Shown piece after piece: positions 39,828 through 47,741 of a stretch of DNA of 64,000 nt. This stretch comes from Anaerolineales bacterium. GTDB lineage: Bacteria; Chloroflexota; Anaerolineae; Anaerolineales; Villigracilaceae. The stretch lies in assembly GCA_020634885.1 (NCBI GenBank), contig JACKAW010000004.1:1-64000 (forward strand), read 5' to 3'. The translations under genes and the position numbers were made by a program. The notes under the pieces are model-generated. The model worked only from the letters and a program-made list of their open reading frames with translations, did not search any database and was not told the DNA's origin. Numbering within the stretch: position 1 is the stretch's first letter; each line of letters begins with the position of its first letter.

Positions 39828-40319
39828 ATGAAAAAGACAATTTTAATGATTGCGCTGGTTGTGACGGCGTTGGCAATTCTTGGGGTAGGGGCGGTATTTG
39901 CCCAAGCTGAAACCCCAACAACCGGGCACGGACCCATGATGAATGGTGAAGGACCCATGCACACCTTCATGGTGATCGAATGGGCGAAGAAGCTCGACCT
40001 GAACGTGAACGACATCAATACCCGCCTCGCTGCTGGCGAGACCATGTACGATATTGCCCTCTCAGCCGGTGTAACTGCCGAAGAGTACCCTGTCGTGATG
40101 GCGGAAGTCCGTGCGGCAGCAGTGGAAGCAGGCGTGGCAGCGAATGTCATTACCCAGGAACAGGCAGATCGAATGCTCTCACATGGTCAAGGAATGGGCG
40201 GCAGTGGTAGGCATGGCAATGCTATCGGCACCGGTGAATGTGATGGCACGGGCACGCAGTCTGGCAGCCACGGACGTGGCAGCATGGGCGGCGGAAACTG
40301 GCAAACCACGACCCCGTAA
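39828..40319 (+). CDS. Secreted Met/His/Gly-rich protein of unknown function
   Basis: A 163-residue protein with a clear signal peptide (KKTILMIALVVTALAILGVG, cleavage after VFAQA). The mature N-terminus is rich in His and Met (GHGPMMNGEGPMHTFMVIEW), then a helical part (DINTRLAAGETMYDIALSAG), then a low-complexity Gly/Ser/His tail (HGQGMGGSGRHGNA, GSHGRGSMGGGN). The composition suggests metal binding, but that is inference. AAAAGGAGTAAGAAA precedes the ATG. Confidence 0.65.
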   Translation: MKKTILMIALVVTALAILGVGAVFAQAETPTTGHGPMMNGEGPMHTFMVIEWAKKLDLNVNDINTRLAAGETMYDIALSAGVTAEEYPVVMAEVRAAAVEAGVAANVITQEQADRMLSHGQGMGGSGRHGNAIGTGECDGTGTQSGSHGRGSMGGGNWQTTTP

Positions 40320-40330
40320 CTTTCAATAAA

Positions 40331-40358
40331 AAAAGAGGCGGCGAAAGCCGTCCCTTTT
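40331..40358. terminator. Bidirectional terminator
   Basis: AAAAGAGGCGGC, tetraloop GAAA, GCCGTCCCTTTT: a 12-position stem with one mismatch and one G-U, flanked by A- and T-runs. It separates the secreted-protein gene from the convergent PEP-mutase-family gene. Confidence 0.8.
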
Positions 40359-40387
40359 CGTTTAACGATCTGGAAACCGTAAATTTT

Positions 40388-41230
40388 TTACAGCTCTTTT
40401 CCTTTGGCTAAGAACGTGCTGACATCACCACCAGACCAAATCCCATCCATCACAATGTCATATTCACCCATGTTGAGGATTTCATCCTGCATCGCAGACA
40501 TTTTTGCCAGCAGTGAACGAAAGATGTACGGACCAAAGCTCACACGGTTGATACCCAGAGTTTGTAATTCTTTCAGGCTGGAAGTTTTTGTTGTAGCAAG
40601 TACATTGATAGGCGCGTTAAGGCGGTTGCGTAAAATTTTCAATGTTTCTTTGTCGCCGCGCCCAACTGGGTAGACACAATCCGCGCCAGCTTGCGTATAG
40701 GCATTTAAGCGAGTGATGACATCTTCAACTCGTTCTTCTTCGGAAGAAAAGCCTTCAGCAAAAAAACTATCGGAGCGGGCGTTGATGACGAGATGAACCC
40801 CTTTCCGTTCGGCTGCTTCACGCACGGCTTTGATACGTTCCACTTGTTCGGCGATGGGGCGCAGGTGGGCGCTGTTGTCGAAGCTGTCTTCAAAGTTGAT
40901 GCCGACCGCACCGGTATCAAGCAGCCGCATAGTATTTTCCTGCAAGCCTTCGATTGTGTCTGAGTACCCCGCTTCAAAATCTGCGGTGACGGGTACATCT
41001 ACACTATGGGCGATGCGTGCGACCATCTCCAGCATGGTGTCGAGCTTGAGCTGCTCGCCATCGCCATATCCCAAGGATTCGGCGATGGCAGCGCTGGCAG
41101 TGGCTACGGCTGGATAGCCTTTGCGTTGCAGCATCCGTGCACCAATGGGATTCCACACATTGGGCAGAATAAGCAATGTGCCATTATTGTGTAAGCCAAG
41201 TAATGTTTGTGCTTTTTCAGCTTGGTTCAT
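40388..41230 (-). CDS. Isocitrate lyase/PEP mutase family protein
   Basis: A 280-residue TIM-barrel enzyme of the PEP mutase/isocitrate lyase superfamily: LLILPNVWNPIGARMLQRKG at the start, VPVTADFEAGYSD and GAVGINFEDS supply the Mg-binding acidic residues, and VINARSDSFF follows. Members include oxaloacetate decarboxylases, methylisocitrate lyases and phosphonate enzymes. No phosphonate or methylcitrate genes are nearby, so the exact reaction is open. Confidence 0.82.
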   Translation of the reverse strand: MNQAEKAQTLLGLHNNGTLLILPNVWNPIGARMLQRKGYPAVATASAAIAESLGYGDGEQLKLDTMLEMVARIAHSVDVPVTADFEAGYSDTIEGLQENTMRLLDTGAVGINFEDSFDNSAHLRPIAEQVERIKAVREAAERKGVHLVINARSDSFFAEGFSSEEERVEDVITRLNAYTQAGADCVYPVGRGDKETLKILRNRLNAPINVLATTKTSSLKELQTLGINRVSFGPYIFRSLLAKMSAMQDEILNMGEYDIVMDGIWSGGDVSTFLAKGKEL

Positions 41231-41245
41231 TGCAATTTCTTCTTT

Positions 41246-41926
41246 CTAAGGCTTACAGGTAAAGTAGCTTAAATAGGCGCTTTCCAGACCTTCACGGATC
41301 GCGCACAATTGATTGGGATTTCCACTCTCGTCGTAATTAAGTTCAAATCCAGTTTCAGCGGCATTTACCTGTAATGATAAATTTCCACGTTGGGTTGCAA
41401 TGCCATTTGCGCGCCAACCTTTACCCCACTCAACCGTTCCTTCAAATGTTGAATATTTATCGCCCAAGGCATTGTATAAATCGCCGGTCACAGAGGGTCC
41501 GATTTGGGTGAGAACAAGATAGCCTTCATTTTTTAGGAATTTTGATGTAGCGATCCATTTTCCGCTGAACCCGCAGCCTGTGGGGAGTTCCATATATTCT
41601 CCACGAATACCGCAGAAGGAAAGGTCTGAAGAAGTTGATTTGAAAGTATCGCCGTCGAGCTTCAGCGAGAAATTCCCCAAGACCTCTGTTTCAAAATCGG
41701 CAATCCCTTGCTCGTTGATCGCACCGTTAAATATTTCACTCCAAAAACCGCCGTACCCTTCCATTAATCCTTTGAGGTTATAGCCATCTTGCACAAAGTT
41801 GATTGTGCCAAGGTTGGTTGTCCATGTGCCTGCATAGTTTTGTGCAGGCAGAATGGCGGGTCCACAGCTTACAAGCCATAAATTCAGAATCAATGACAGG
41901 TAAAAAACGAAACGCTTATTTTTCAT
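41246..41926 (-). CDS. Predicted lipoprotein
   Basis: A 226-residue protein with a lipoprotein signal (KRFVFYLSLILNLWLVSCG, lipobox LVSC). The mature part is beta-rich with two related segments (YAGTWTTNLGTINFVQDGYN and FSGKWIATSKFLKNEGYLVL), like proteins with repeated small beta-barrel units. It has no recognisable family. It lies downstream of feoB-C on the same strand after 75 nt. Confidence 0.65.
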   Translation of the reverse strand: MKNKRFVFYLSLILNLWLVSCGPAILPAQNYAGTWTTNLGTINFVQDGYNLKGLMEGYGGFWSEIFNGAINEQGIADFETEVLGNFSLKLDGDTFKSTSSDLSFCGIRGEYMELPTGCGFSGKWIATSKFLKNEGYLVLTQIGPSVTGDLYNALGDKYSTFEGTVEWGKGWRANGIATQRGNLSLQVNAAETGFELNYDESGNPNQLCAIREGLESAYLSYFTCKP

Positions 41927-42001
41927 TTATAAAATGCTCCTTTAGAACAACTTTAATTTTGTGTCCTAAAAAGAACAATCCGCCAAAATGGGGATAATTG
42001 G

Positions 42002-43399
42002 TTATGCCCAACCCAAGAGTCTTGCAATGCTTGCGGTTAGGAAGGTGACGAGGATTGCGGTTCCCAGTGTGATGACCACGCTCACCGTTGCCCACTTCCA
42101 CGATTTGGTTTCTTTGTAGATGGTCATAATGGTCGTGGCGCAGGGGTTGTGCAGTAGGGCGAAGAGCATTAAGTTAATTGCAGTGAGCAGAGTCCAGCCG
42201 TTGCCGTTGACAAGCAGGTTGAAAATATCAGTATTGGAGGATGGTCCATTGACCATCATACCGGCGCCCATATACATCATCATCATGGTTGGTACGACGA
42301 TCTCATTGGCGGGGATAGCGATGATGTAGGCGAGCAGGATCACACCGTCTAGCCCGAGTAACACGCCGAACGGGTTGAGCCAGTCTGCGATGGCGTGGGC
42401 GAGGTTGACATCACCGTAGGGGATGTTCGCCAGCAGCCAGATGATCGCTCCGGCGGGGGCGGCGGTTTGCATGGCACGCCAGAGGACGAAGATGGTGCGG
42501 TCAATAATGGAAGTGTAGAGAATGCGCCCGAAATTTGGTTTGCGATAGGGTGGTAGTTCAAGGGTGAAGGCAGATGCCTCGCCTTTGAGGACGGTGCGGG
42601 ATAATGCCCACGACATGAAGAAGGTGAAGGCTACGCCGATCAATACCACGCCGACAACGGTTCCGGCGGCGATGAAGGAGGTCAAGGCTGCGGGGAAGGC
42701 AGAGGCTACGAAAACAGTAGCAAGCATAATCAAAGTCGGGAAGCGCCCGTTGCAAGGGACGAAGTTATTCGTGAGGATTGCGATCAACCGTTCGCGCGGT
42801 GAGTCGATAATGCGTGTCGCTACTACACCTGCGGCATTGCATCCGAAGCCCATTGCCATGGTTAGGGATTGTTTGCCATGTGCTCCGGATTTTTTGAACA
42901 TCCAATCAAGATTGAAGGCAACGCGGGGCAGGTAGCCGAGGTCTTCGAGGAAGGTGAAGGCGGGAAAGAAGATCATCATGGGCGGCAGCATGACGCTGAT
43001 GACCCATGCCAGACCGAGATATACGCCGTCCCAAATGAAACCTGTCAGCCACCAGGGGGCGCCAATGGTGGTGAAGAGATTTCTTCCGAGATCGCCAAGA
43101 CTAAACAAGACGTTGGCGATGGCTTCGGAAACCACGTTGGCGCCAGAGACGGTGAGCCAGATGACGACGCCAAGCATGAGCAGCATGATGGGCAGCCCTG
43201 TAATTGGGGATGTAACGAGCCGGTCGATCTTTTGGTCGAGGTCGTATTTTTTATCGCTGGCGGTTTTTACGGCGCGATGTGCTATCTTTTCTGCTTCGCT
43301 GTAAAGGGATTTGACAATCTCGTCACGAAAGCCGGTGGAGAGGTTGTTGCGCAAGGCTTCGGCTTTGGCAAGAACATCGTTGGGGGTTACGTTTTCCAT
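42002..43399 (-). CDS. feoB: Ferrous iron transporter FeoB, permease part (split gene)
   Basis: This 465-residue protein is only the membrane half of FeoB. It has the Gate domains (FPAFTFLEDLGYLPRVAFNL, MAMGFGCNAAGVVATRIIDS with the conserved Cys, IPANEIVVPTMMMMY) and the typical end HNPCATTIMTIYKETKSWKW. The ATG at 43399 lies 4 nt after the stop of the GTPase gene and has AAGGAAGG upstream, so it is a true separate gene. The N-terminal 60 residues are a charged helix that may contact the GTPase. Confidence 0.92.
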   Translation of the reverse strand: MENVTPNDVLAKAEALRNNLSTGFRDEIVKSLYSEAEKIAHRAVKTASDKKYDLDQKIDRLVTSPITGLPIMLLMLGVVIWLTVSGANVVSEAIANVLFSLGDLGRNLFTTIGAPWWLTGFIWDGVYLGLAWVISVMLPPMMIFFPAFTFLEDLGYLPRVAFNLDWMFKKSGAHGKQSLTMAMGFGCNAAGVVATRIIDSPRERLIAILTNNFVPCNGRFPTLIMLATVFVASAFPAALTSFIAAGTVVGVVLIGVAFTFFMSWALSRTVLKGEASAFTLELPPYRKPNFGRILYTSIIDRTIFVLWRAMQTAAPAGAIIWLLANIPYGDVNLAHAIADWLNPFGVLLGLDGVILLAYIIAIPANEIVVPTMMMMYMGAGMMVNGPSSNTDIFNLLVNGNGWTLLTAINLMLFALLHNPCATTIMTIYKETKSWKWATVSVVITLGTAILVTFLTASIARLLGWA

Positions 43400-43403
43400 A
43401 AAA

Positions 43404-44240
43404 TTATTGCCTTCCTTCAACGGACATTTTTGCACTGAACTGCACATCTTGCCTCTGTTGGCGTGCAACGATCTCATTTAGTTCGCCGCTGGTGATGGCG
43501 TTTTGAACACGTGCATCACCGTCGAGCAGGCGAATTGCCAGCCAGCGTGCATTCGGGATTCCGGGTGCGAGTTGTTCGATCATGGGCACAAGTTCATTAA
43601 CTGCGTTTTGAAATTCGGGGGTGCCATGGACGCGCAGCGGTTTGGTTTCCACTTTGCCTTCGATCACTTCGGCAACTGCCCCGAGCAATGTATGAATACC
43701 TTCGCCGGTTCGCGCTGTGACGGGAATTGCAGGCACACCCAGGTCACGTGAGAGTGAGCGGGCATCTACTTCGAGTCCTTTGCGTTTGGCTTCATCCATC
43801 AGGTTGATGGCGACGACGACATTTTCTGTAATTTCCATCACCTGCATGACGAGATTGAGATTTCGTTCAAGTGCGGTGGCATCGGTGACGACAATGGTGC
43901 AATTAGGCTGCCCGAACAGAATAAAATCACGTGCTACTTCTTCATCTTGTGAGGCAGAAAGCAGTGAGTAGGTGCCGGGCAGGTCTACCAGTTTGTAGCG
44001 TAATTTATTAAATTCAAAACCGCCTTCGGCACGGGTGACGGTCTTGCCAGGCCAGTTGCCGGTGTGCTGCTTGAGTCCGGTTAATGCATTGAATAAGGTG
44101 GATTTTCCAGTGTTGGGGTTACCCGCCAGTGCAACTACACGGTCGAAGTCGCCGACTTTGATTCCCATTTGTTCGAGCTGTGTGAATGCGGGGCAGGTCT
44201 CGCAATGTTCGGTGGGAAGTACTACTTTTTGATTTGCCAT
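43404..44240 (-). CDS. feoB: FeoB GTPase part (split gene)
   Basis: The 278-residue protein is the cytosolic G-domain of FeoB with its GDI-like region: P-loop GNPNTGKST (residues 40-48), DLPGTYSL (G3) and VAINLMDEAKRKG (G4), then HTLLGAVAEVIEGKVETKPL. It begins with a Cys pair (EHCETCPAF). The ATG at 44240 follows TTGGAGAGAAAA. It stops 4 nt before the permease gene; together they equal a full FeoB for ferrous iron uptake. Confidence 0.93.
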   Translation of the reverse strand: MANQKVVLPTEHCETCPAFTQLEQMGIKVGDFDRVVALAGNPNTGKSTLFNALTGLKQHTGNWPGKTVTRAEGGFEFNKLRYKLVDLPGTYSLLSASQDEEVARDFILFGQPNCTIVVTDATALERNLNLVMQVMEITENVVVAINLMDEAKRKGLEVDARSLSRDLGVPAIPVTARTGEGIHTLLGAVAEVIEGKVETKPLRVHGTPEFQNAVNELVPMIEQLAPGIPNARWLAIRLLDGDARVQNAITSGELNEIVARQQRQDVQFSAKMSVEGRQ

Positions 44241-44256
44241 TTTTCTCTCCAATAAA

Positions 44257-45252
44257 TCAGATCGGTTTCACCCAGATCTGTGCAGCCTGGTCTTTTCGTA
44301 ATGCGATCAGTGTGCCACGGACGCGGTAGGCGCGTGGGTCGCCGAAGAAATTTTTCAGCTCAGGGTAAACCACGGTTCCAGGAGTCAGCCCAAGGTCCAG
44401 AAAGCGGCGGCGGGTAAAGCCTTGAACCGCTTCATCCAGCGTCACGATCTCGCCGCGCTGGTCATGTTCCAATTCAAACAGCGGTACAGCTTCTCGTTTC
44501 AGCACTTCACTTTCTGGCAATGCCGCCACATGGATGTTGTATGCCACAGCGGGGGCGAGACGGTATTCATTTTCGCCGTCACTCAATACAATTCGGCTGG
44601 ATGTTTTTTCAATAATGCGGATGACCTGACCGAGCCGCAACCCCGTTGCGATGATCTGCTGAAAGGCGAGCGCTGGCTCATCTTCAAGATGCGCGATTCG
44701 AGCCGGACGGTCTGCCTGCCACGCCGTTATGGGCATTTCCTCCGCCCGATCTATTTTCCCTTCGCGGGTGGGGATGGGGTCGCCATGCGGGTCGCGGGTG
44801 GGGTGACCTAGGGCGGCATCGAGTTCATTGAGTTGGTCTACTGTGAGGGAGTGTTCCCGCTTTTGCGCTTCACCATGAATTTTGTTCAAGGGCATACGGG
44901 CTTCATCTGCAAGGTATCTTTCCCATAAGCGATGCGCACGGACCACATGCAGCGCCCAACGTTCTCCCTCGGCGGTGAGGTGCAGGTCATTACCGCGCGA
45001 TTCGACCAGGTCTTGTGTTTCCATCTCTTCGATCAGGTGAATGACCCTGGTGCGAGGCAGATCCAACACGCCGCCCAGTGATTCGGGTGAAGCGTGCCGT
45101 CCCTGATGCTCACGGTCTAACAGATGTTTGAGGGCATCTTCCATTTGTTCGCGAGCTTGTGCGGCGCGGTAATTTTTGTAAACGGCTATGGCTCCAATCC
45201 GGGGGGTAAAGATCAAGATCAACAGCGCTATGGCTGCAATGGTGTAGTACAT
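44257..45252 (-). CDS. Membrane-anchored DtxR-like protein with two FeoA domains
   Basis: The 331-residue protein starts with one hydrophobic helix (YTIAAIALLILIFTPRIGAI), then a winged-helix part (LLDREHQGRHASPESLGGVL, RTRVIHLIEEMETQDLVESR), a DtxR-type dimerisation region (RAHRLWERYLADEARMPLNK, LDAALGHPTRDPHGDPIPT) and two FeoA/SH3-like domains (FQQIIATGLRLGQVIRIIEK and RRFLDLGLTPGTVVYPELKN). One metal-ligand position of the soluble paralogue (AERLEH) reads QKREH here. No separate feoA exists in the operon, so this may supply FeoA function to FeoB; a membrane-tethered regulator is the alternative. Confidence 0.85.
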   Translation of the reverse strand: MYYTIAAIALLILIFTPRIGAIAVYKNYRAAQAREQMEDALKHLLDREHQGRHASPESLGGVLDLPRTRVIHLIEEMETQDLVESRGNDLHLTAEGERWALHVVRAHRLWERYLADEARMPLNKIHGEAQKREHSLTVDQLNELDAALGHPTRDPHGDPIPTREGKIDRAEEMPITAWQADRPARIAHLEDEPALAFQQIIATGLRLGQVIRIIEKTSSRIVLSDGENEYRLAPAVAYNIHVAALPESEVLKREAVPLFELEHDQRGEIVTLDEAVQGFTRRRFLDLGLTPGTVVYPELKNFFGDPRAYRVRGTLIALRKDQAAQIWVKPI

Positions 45253-45264
45253 AATTTGCCTCGT

Positions 45265-45861
45265 TTAGTGTTTGAGTTTTGGCAGGAATTTGCCGGTTTG
45301 TTTCATGTATTCACGATATTCATCGCCAAACTTTGCGATGAGGTTTTCTTCTTCTTTTGGGGTGCGAATTGCCATTAATAGAAAGGCGAAGATGCCAAGC
45401 CCGATGATGAGCCAGTTATCTGCCATGACCCCGATTGATATAAAAAAGGAAGAGCCAATGGTGTAGAGCGGGTGGCGGATGTATTTATAAATTCCATGTG
45501 TTGCAAGTTTGTGGTTTTTGCGCGTTGCGCTTACTGGGGTGATTCCTGTTTGAATACTGCTGAATAACCAGTAAATTCCCATTACGCAAAAGATGCCAAC
45601 TCCTGCGCCCAGCCAGCGCGTCCATTCGGGTAAGCCGATCTTTGACCAGTTCATCCACGCAGGGTTGATAAGATATACAAGCGGGCTTAGCCATAACGCC
45701 AAACCGCCAATGCGGATGATGTTCATTAAGAGGGTTCCATCTGCTTTGCGGGAAAGCGCTTCGCCGGTTTCTTTATCTGCCTTTCGGCGAAAATAGGCAG
45801 AGATACCAACCCCTGTAAACAGGATTAAAGCTGCAAGTATTCTAAAGATGTTCTCGTTCAT
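45265..45861 (-). CDS. ICMT-like membrane methyltransferase family protein
   Basis: A 198-residue membrane protein of the isoprenylcysteine carboxyl methyltransferase/PEMT type: several hydrophobic helices and the C-terminal SAM-binding signature HGIYKYIRHPLYTIGSSFF with RTPKEEENLIAKFGDEYREY. The methyl acceptor in bacteria is usually unknown. It lies between the two DtxR-type genes, 12 nt before the membrane one, so it is part of the iron operon by position. Confidence 0.82.
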   Translation of the reverse strand: MNENIFRILAALILFTGVGISAYFRRKADKETGEALSRKADGTLLMNIIRIGGLALWLSPLVYLINPAWMNWSKIGLPEWTRWLGAGVGIFCVMGIYWLFSSIQTGITPVSATRKNHKLATHGIYKYIRHPLYTIGSSFFISIGVMADNWLIIGLGIFAFLLMAIRTPKEEENLIAKFGDEYREYMKQTGKFLPKLKH

Positions 45862-45885
45862 ATTGATAAAGCCTTTCTAATGTTG

Positions 45886-46572
45886 TTAATTGATCTCTAC
45901 AAATATTTTCGTTGTTATGTTCAACCCAAGGACATTATTTTTTTTGCCGGTTTTTACCGTAAGGTTATTATCGAAGGTTGAGTATGCTGTCACTTCAATT
46001 TGGATGCCAGGCGTGAGACCTAACGTATCCAGGTGTCGAAGCAGGTCTGGGTCTTGTGAAGCAACCCGCTGAATTGTGGCTGTTTGCCCTGGCATTAGTG
46101 AAGAAAGCGGCATGGAGGCATCCACGGGCATTTTTAGATCTTCTGTGGGGATGGGCTCTCCATGCGGGTCTCGAGTTGGGTGACCCAGTGCGGCGGCGAT
46201 ACGACGCTCGAAATCTTCTGAGATGACATGCTCTAAGCGCTCTGCTTCTTCGTGGACCTCATCCCATGAATAGCCAAGAGTTTGAACCAGCCACGCTTCA
46301 AGCAAACGGTGATGACGGATCACTTCGAGTGCGGCTTTTTTTCCGGTGGGGGTGAGGGTTACTCCCTGGTGTTTTTGATATTCGACCAGCGCAGGTTTTT
46401 CAGCCGCCAGTTTTTGGATCATACCTGTGACGGAGGCGGGTTTGATATTGAGCTCACGCGCAAGATCGTTTGTGCTGGCAGGCTGCCCGCACTCGGTCAG
46501 TTCGTAGATGCGTTTGAGGTAATCTTGAACAGATTGGGTGGAGGATTGTTTTTTATAAAATAATTTAGTCAT
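45886..46572 (-). CDS. DtxR/MntR-family metal-dependent repressor
   Basis: The 228-residue protein has a winged helix (SVQDYLKRIYELTECGQPAS, TNDLARELNIKPASVTGMIQ), the metal-binding dimerisation domain (RHHRLLEAWLVQTLG, EEAERLEHVISEDFERR, AALGHPTRDPHGEPIPTE) and a C-terminal FeoA/SH3-like domain. It would repress iron or manganese genes when metal is plentiful. It heads the operon that ends in feoB. An inverted repeat covers its own start codon and -10 box, so autoregulation is likely. Confidence 0.92.
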   Translation of the reverse strand: MTKLFYKKQSSTQSVQDYLKRIYELTECGQPASTNDLARELNIKPASVTGMIQKLAAEKPALVEYQKHQGVTLTPTGKKAALEVIRHHRLLEAWLVQTLGYSWDEVHEEAERLEHVISEDFERRIAAALGHPTRDPHGEPIPTEDLKMPVDASMPLSSLMPGQTATIQRVASQDPDLLRHLDTLGLTPGIQIEVTAYSTFDNNLTVKTGKKNNVLGLNITTKIFVEIN

Positions 46573-46582
46573 ACCTAAATTA
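46561..46582. promoter_or_regulatory. Candidate DtxR-type operator over the regulator start codon
   Basis: TAATTTAG, 6-nt spacer, CTAAATTA is a perfect 8-6-8 inverted repeat at 46561-46582. It spans from the first codons of the regulator gene to the edge of its -10 box. A second copy of the half-site word, ATTTAGTTAT (- strand of 46593-46602), is 22 bp upstream of ATTTAGGTAT (46571-46580), two helical turns away. Confidence 0.7.
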
Positions 46583-46610
46583 TTTTATTTTGATAACTAA
46601 ATATTGTCAA
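46582..46610 (-). promoter_or_regulatory. Sigma-70-type promoter of the iron operon
   Basis: On the - strand TTGACA (46610-46605), a 17-bp spacer and TAAAAT (46587-46582). Transcription would start near 46575, about 3 nt from the ATG at 46572, so the message would be leaderless. Confidence 0.75.
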
Positions 46611-46718
46611 GGTCGTTGTGTATCTCACCGACGGAGAGATTTGCTATTTTTCCCTTAAAAGATTATCCCGCCCTTGAGAATTGAAGCATAATCCAAAAAA
46701 ACAAAGAGGAGATTTCCT

Positions 46719-47696
46719 GTGCGCATATGCGTGTTATCTGATGAAAAGATCGAGGATTTCAACCCGTCACCTTATTTGAAAGATTACGATTGGGAGATGG
46801 TTACATTATCTGACCCAGTGATGGAGCAGATACGAGCGCTGGCAGAAAGTGGGAAATACGACATCTTCCTGAACGTCTGCGAAGGGTATGATGACCTTGA
46901 AGATGATGAGGGCGAGGTTGAATATGAAGATGAAGATAGGAGTTATGAAGGCGTTGCAGTGGTGCAAGCGCTTGAAGAATTAAATCTGGCGTTCACCGGT
47001 GCAGACTCAAAGTGCTTTGACCCCAGCCGTGAAGAGATGCAGGCAGTTGCCGATGCCAACGGCATCGGCTTTGCAAAAGGCTACCATGTGAACGATGTGG
47101 AAGAAGCTGAAAAACTGGTTGGAAACCTGCGCTACCCCATCATGGTAAAGCACCCCAAAAGCTATGGCAGCACAGGTATGTTCCGTGAATCGCGAGCAAA
47201 TACCCTCAGCGAAGTTCTAACACAAGTGGAACGAATTTGCGCCGAATTTGGATCGGCACGTATGGAAGAATTTATTATTGGCAAGGAATACAACGTTCTA
47301 GTGGTCGATAACCCTGCCGACCTGAACAACCCGTTCGTGTACCCGCCTGCACAGTTGATCTTCCCAGAGGGGGAGGATTTTTGGCATACCGATATTAAGT
47401 GGGACTACAACATCCCCTTCGATTTTAAAGAAGTTACCGAGCCAGACTTGAGGGCAAAACTTCAAAACGAGGGAAAGCGCATGTTCCAATCCATGGGCAT
47501 TACAGGGTATGGGCGTTGCGATATCCGCGTAAATGAACAGGGAGAGTTGTTCATTTTGGAGATCAACCCAAACCCCGCCATTATGCTTGCGCCTGAAGAA
47601 TATGGACCCGCAGATTACATGATCCTGTACGACAAAGACGGGTACAAAGGTTTTTTTGACCGTATTTTTACTTCTGCCCAGTTGCGGAAAAAATAA
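46719..47696 (+). CDS. ATP-grasp ligase related to D-alanine-D-alanine ligase
   Basis: A 325-residue ATP-grasp protein from GTG 46719 (AGAGGAGA upstream). The Ddl-like features are FLNVCEGYDDLEDDEGEVEY, RYPIMVKHPKSYGSTGM with the ATP-binding Lys, RMEEFIIGKEYNVLVVDN, and ILEINPNPAIMLAPE with the Mg-binding EIN motif. It lacks the normal Ddl N-terminal EGxxGEDG sequence, so it is probably another amino-acid or peptide ligase. It is divergent from the iron operon. Confidence 0.8.
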   Translation: MRICVLSDEKIEDFNPSPYLKDYDWEMVTLSDPVMEQIRALAESGKYDIFLNVCEGYDDLEDDEGEVEYEDEDRSYEGVAVVQALEELNLAFTGADSKCFDPSREEMQAVADANGIGFAKGYHVNDVEEAEKLVGNLRYPIMVKHPKSYGSTGMFRESRANTLSEVLTQVERICAEFGSARMEEFIIGKEYNVLVVDNPADLNNPFVYPPAQLIFPEGEDFWHTDIKWDYNIPFDFKEVTEPDLRAKLQNEGKRMFQSMGITGYGRCDIRVNEQGELFILEINPNPAIMLAPEEYGPADYMILYDKDGYKGFFDRIFTSAQLRKK

Positions 47697-47703
47697 AAGA
47701 TAC

Positions 47704-47741
47704 AAAAAAACAGGACTGTTTTTAAACAGTCCTGTTTTTTT
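47704..47741. terminator. Bidirectional terminator after the ATP-grasp gene
   Basis: CAGGACTGTTT (47711-47721) and AAACAGTCCTG (47724-47734) are an inverted repeat with AAAAAAA before and TTTTTTT after. It serves the ATP-grasp gene and the convergent ankyrin gene. Confidence 0.88.

Noticed and set aside
43399..44240. Frameshift pseudogene of feoB
   Set aside because: Both parts have good ribosome binding sites and starts, and no region of FeoB is missing, so a natural split is more likely.
46719..47696. True D-alanine-D-alanine ligase
   Set aside because: The C-terminal ATP-grasp motifs fit, but the N-terminal Ddl sequence is replaced by an acidic stretch and no cell-wall genes are adjacent, so I call it only Ddl-like.
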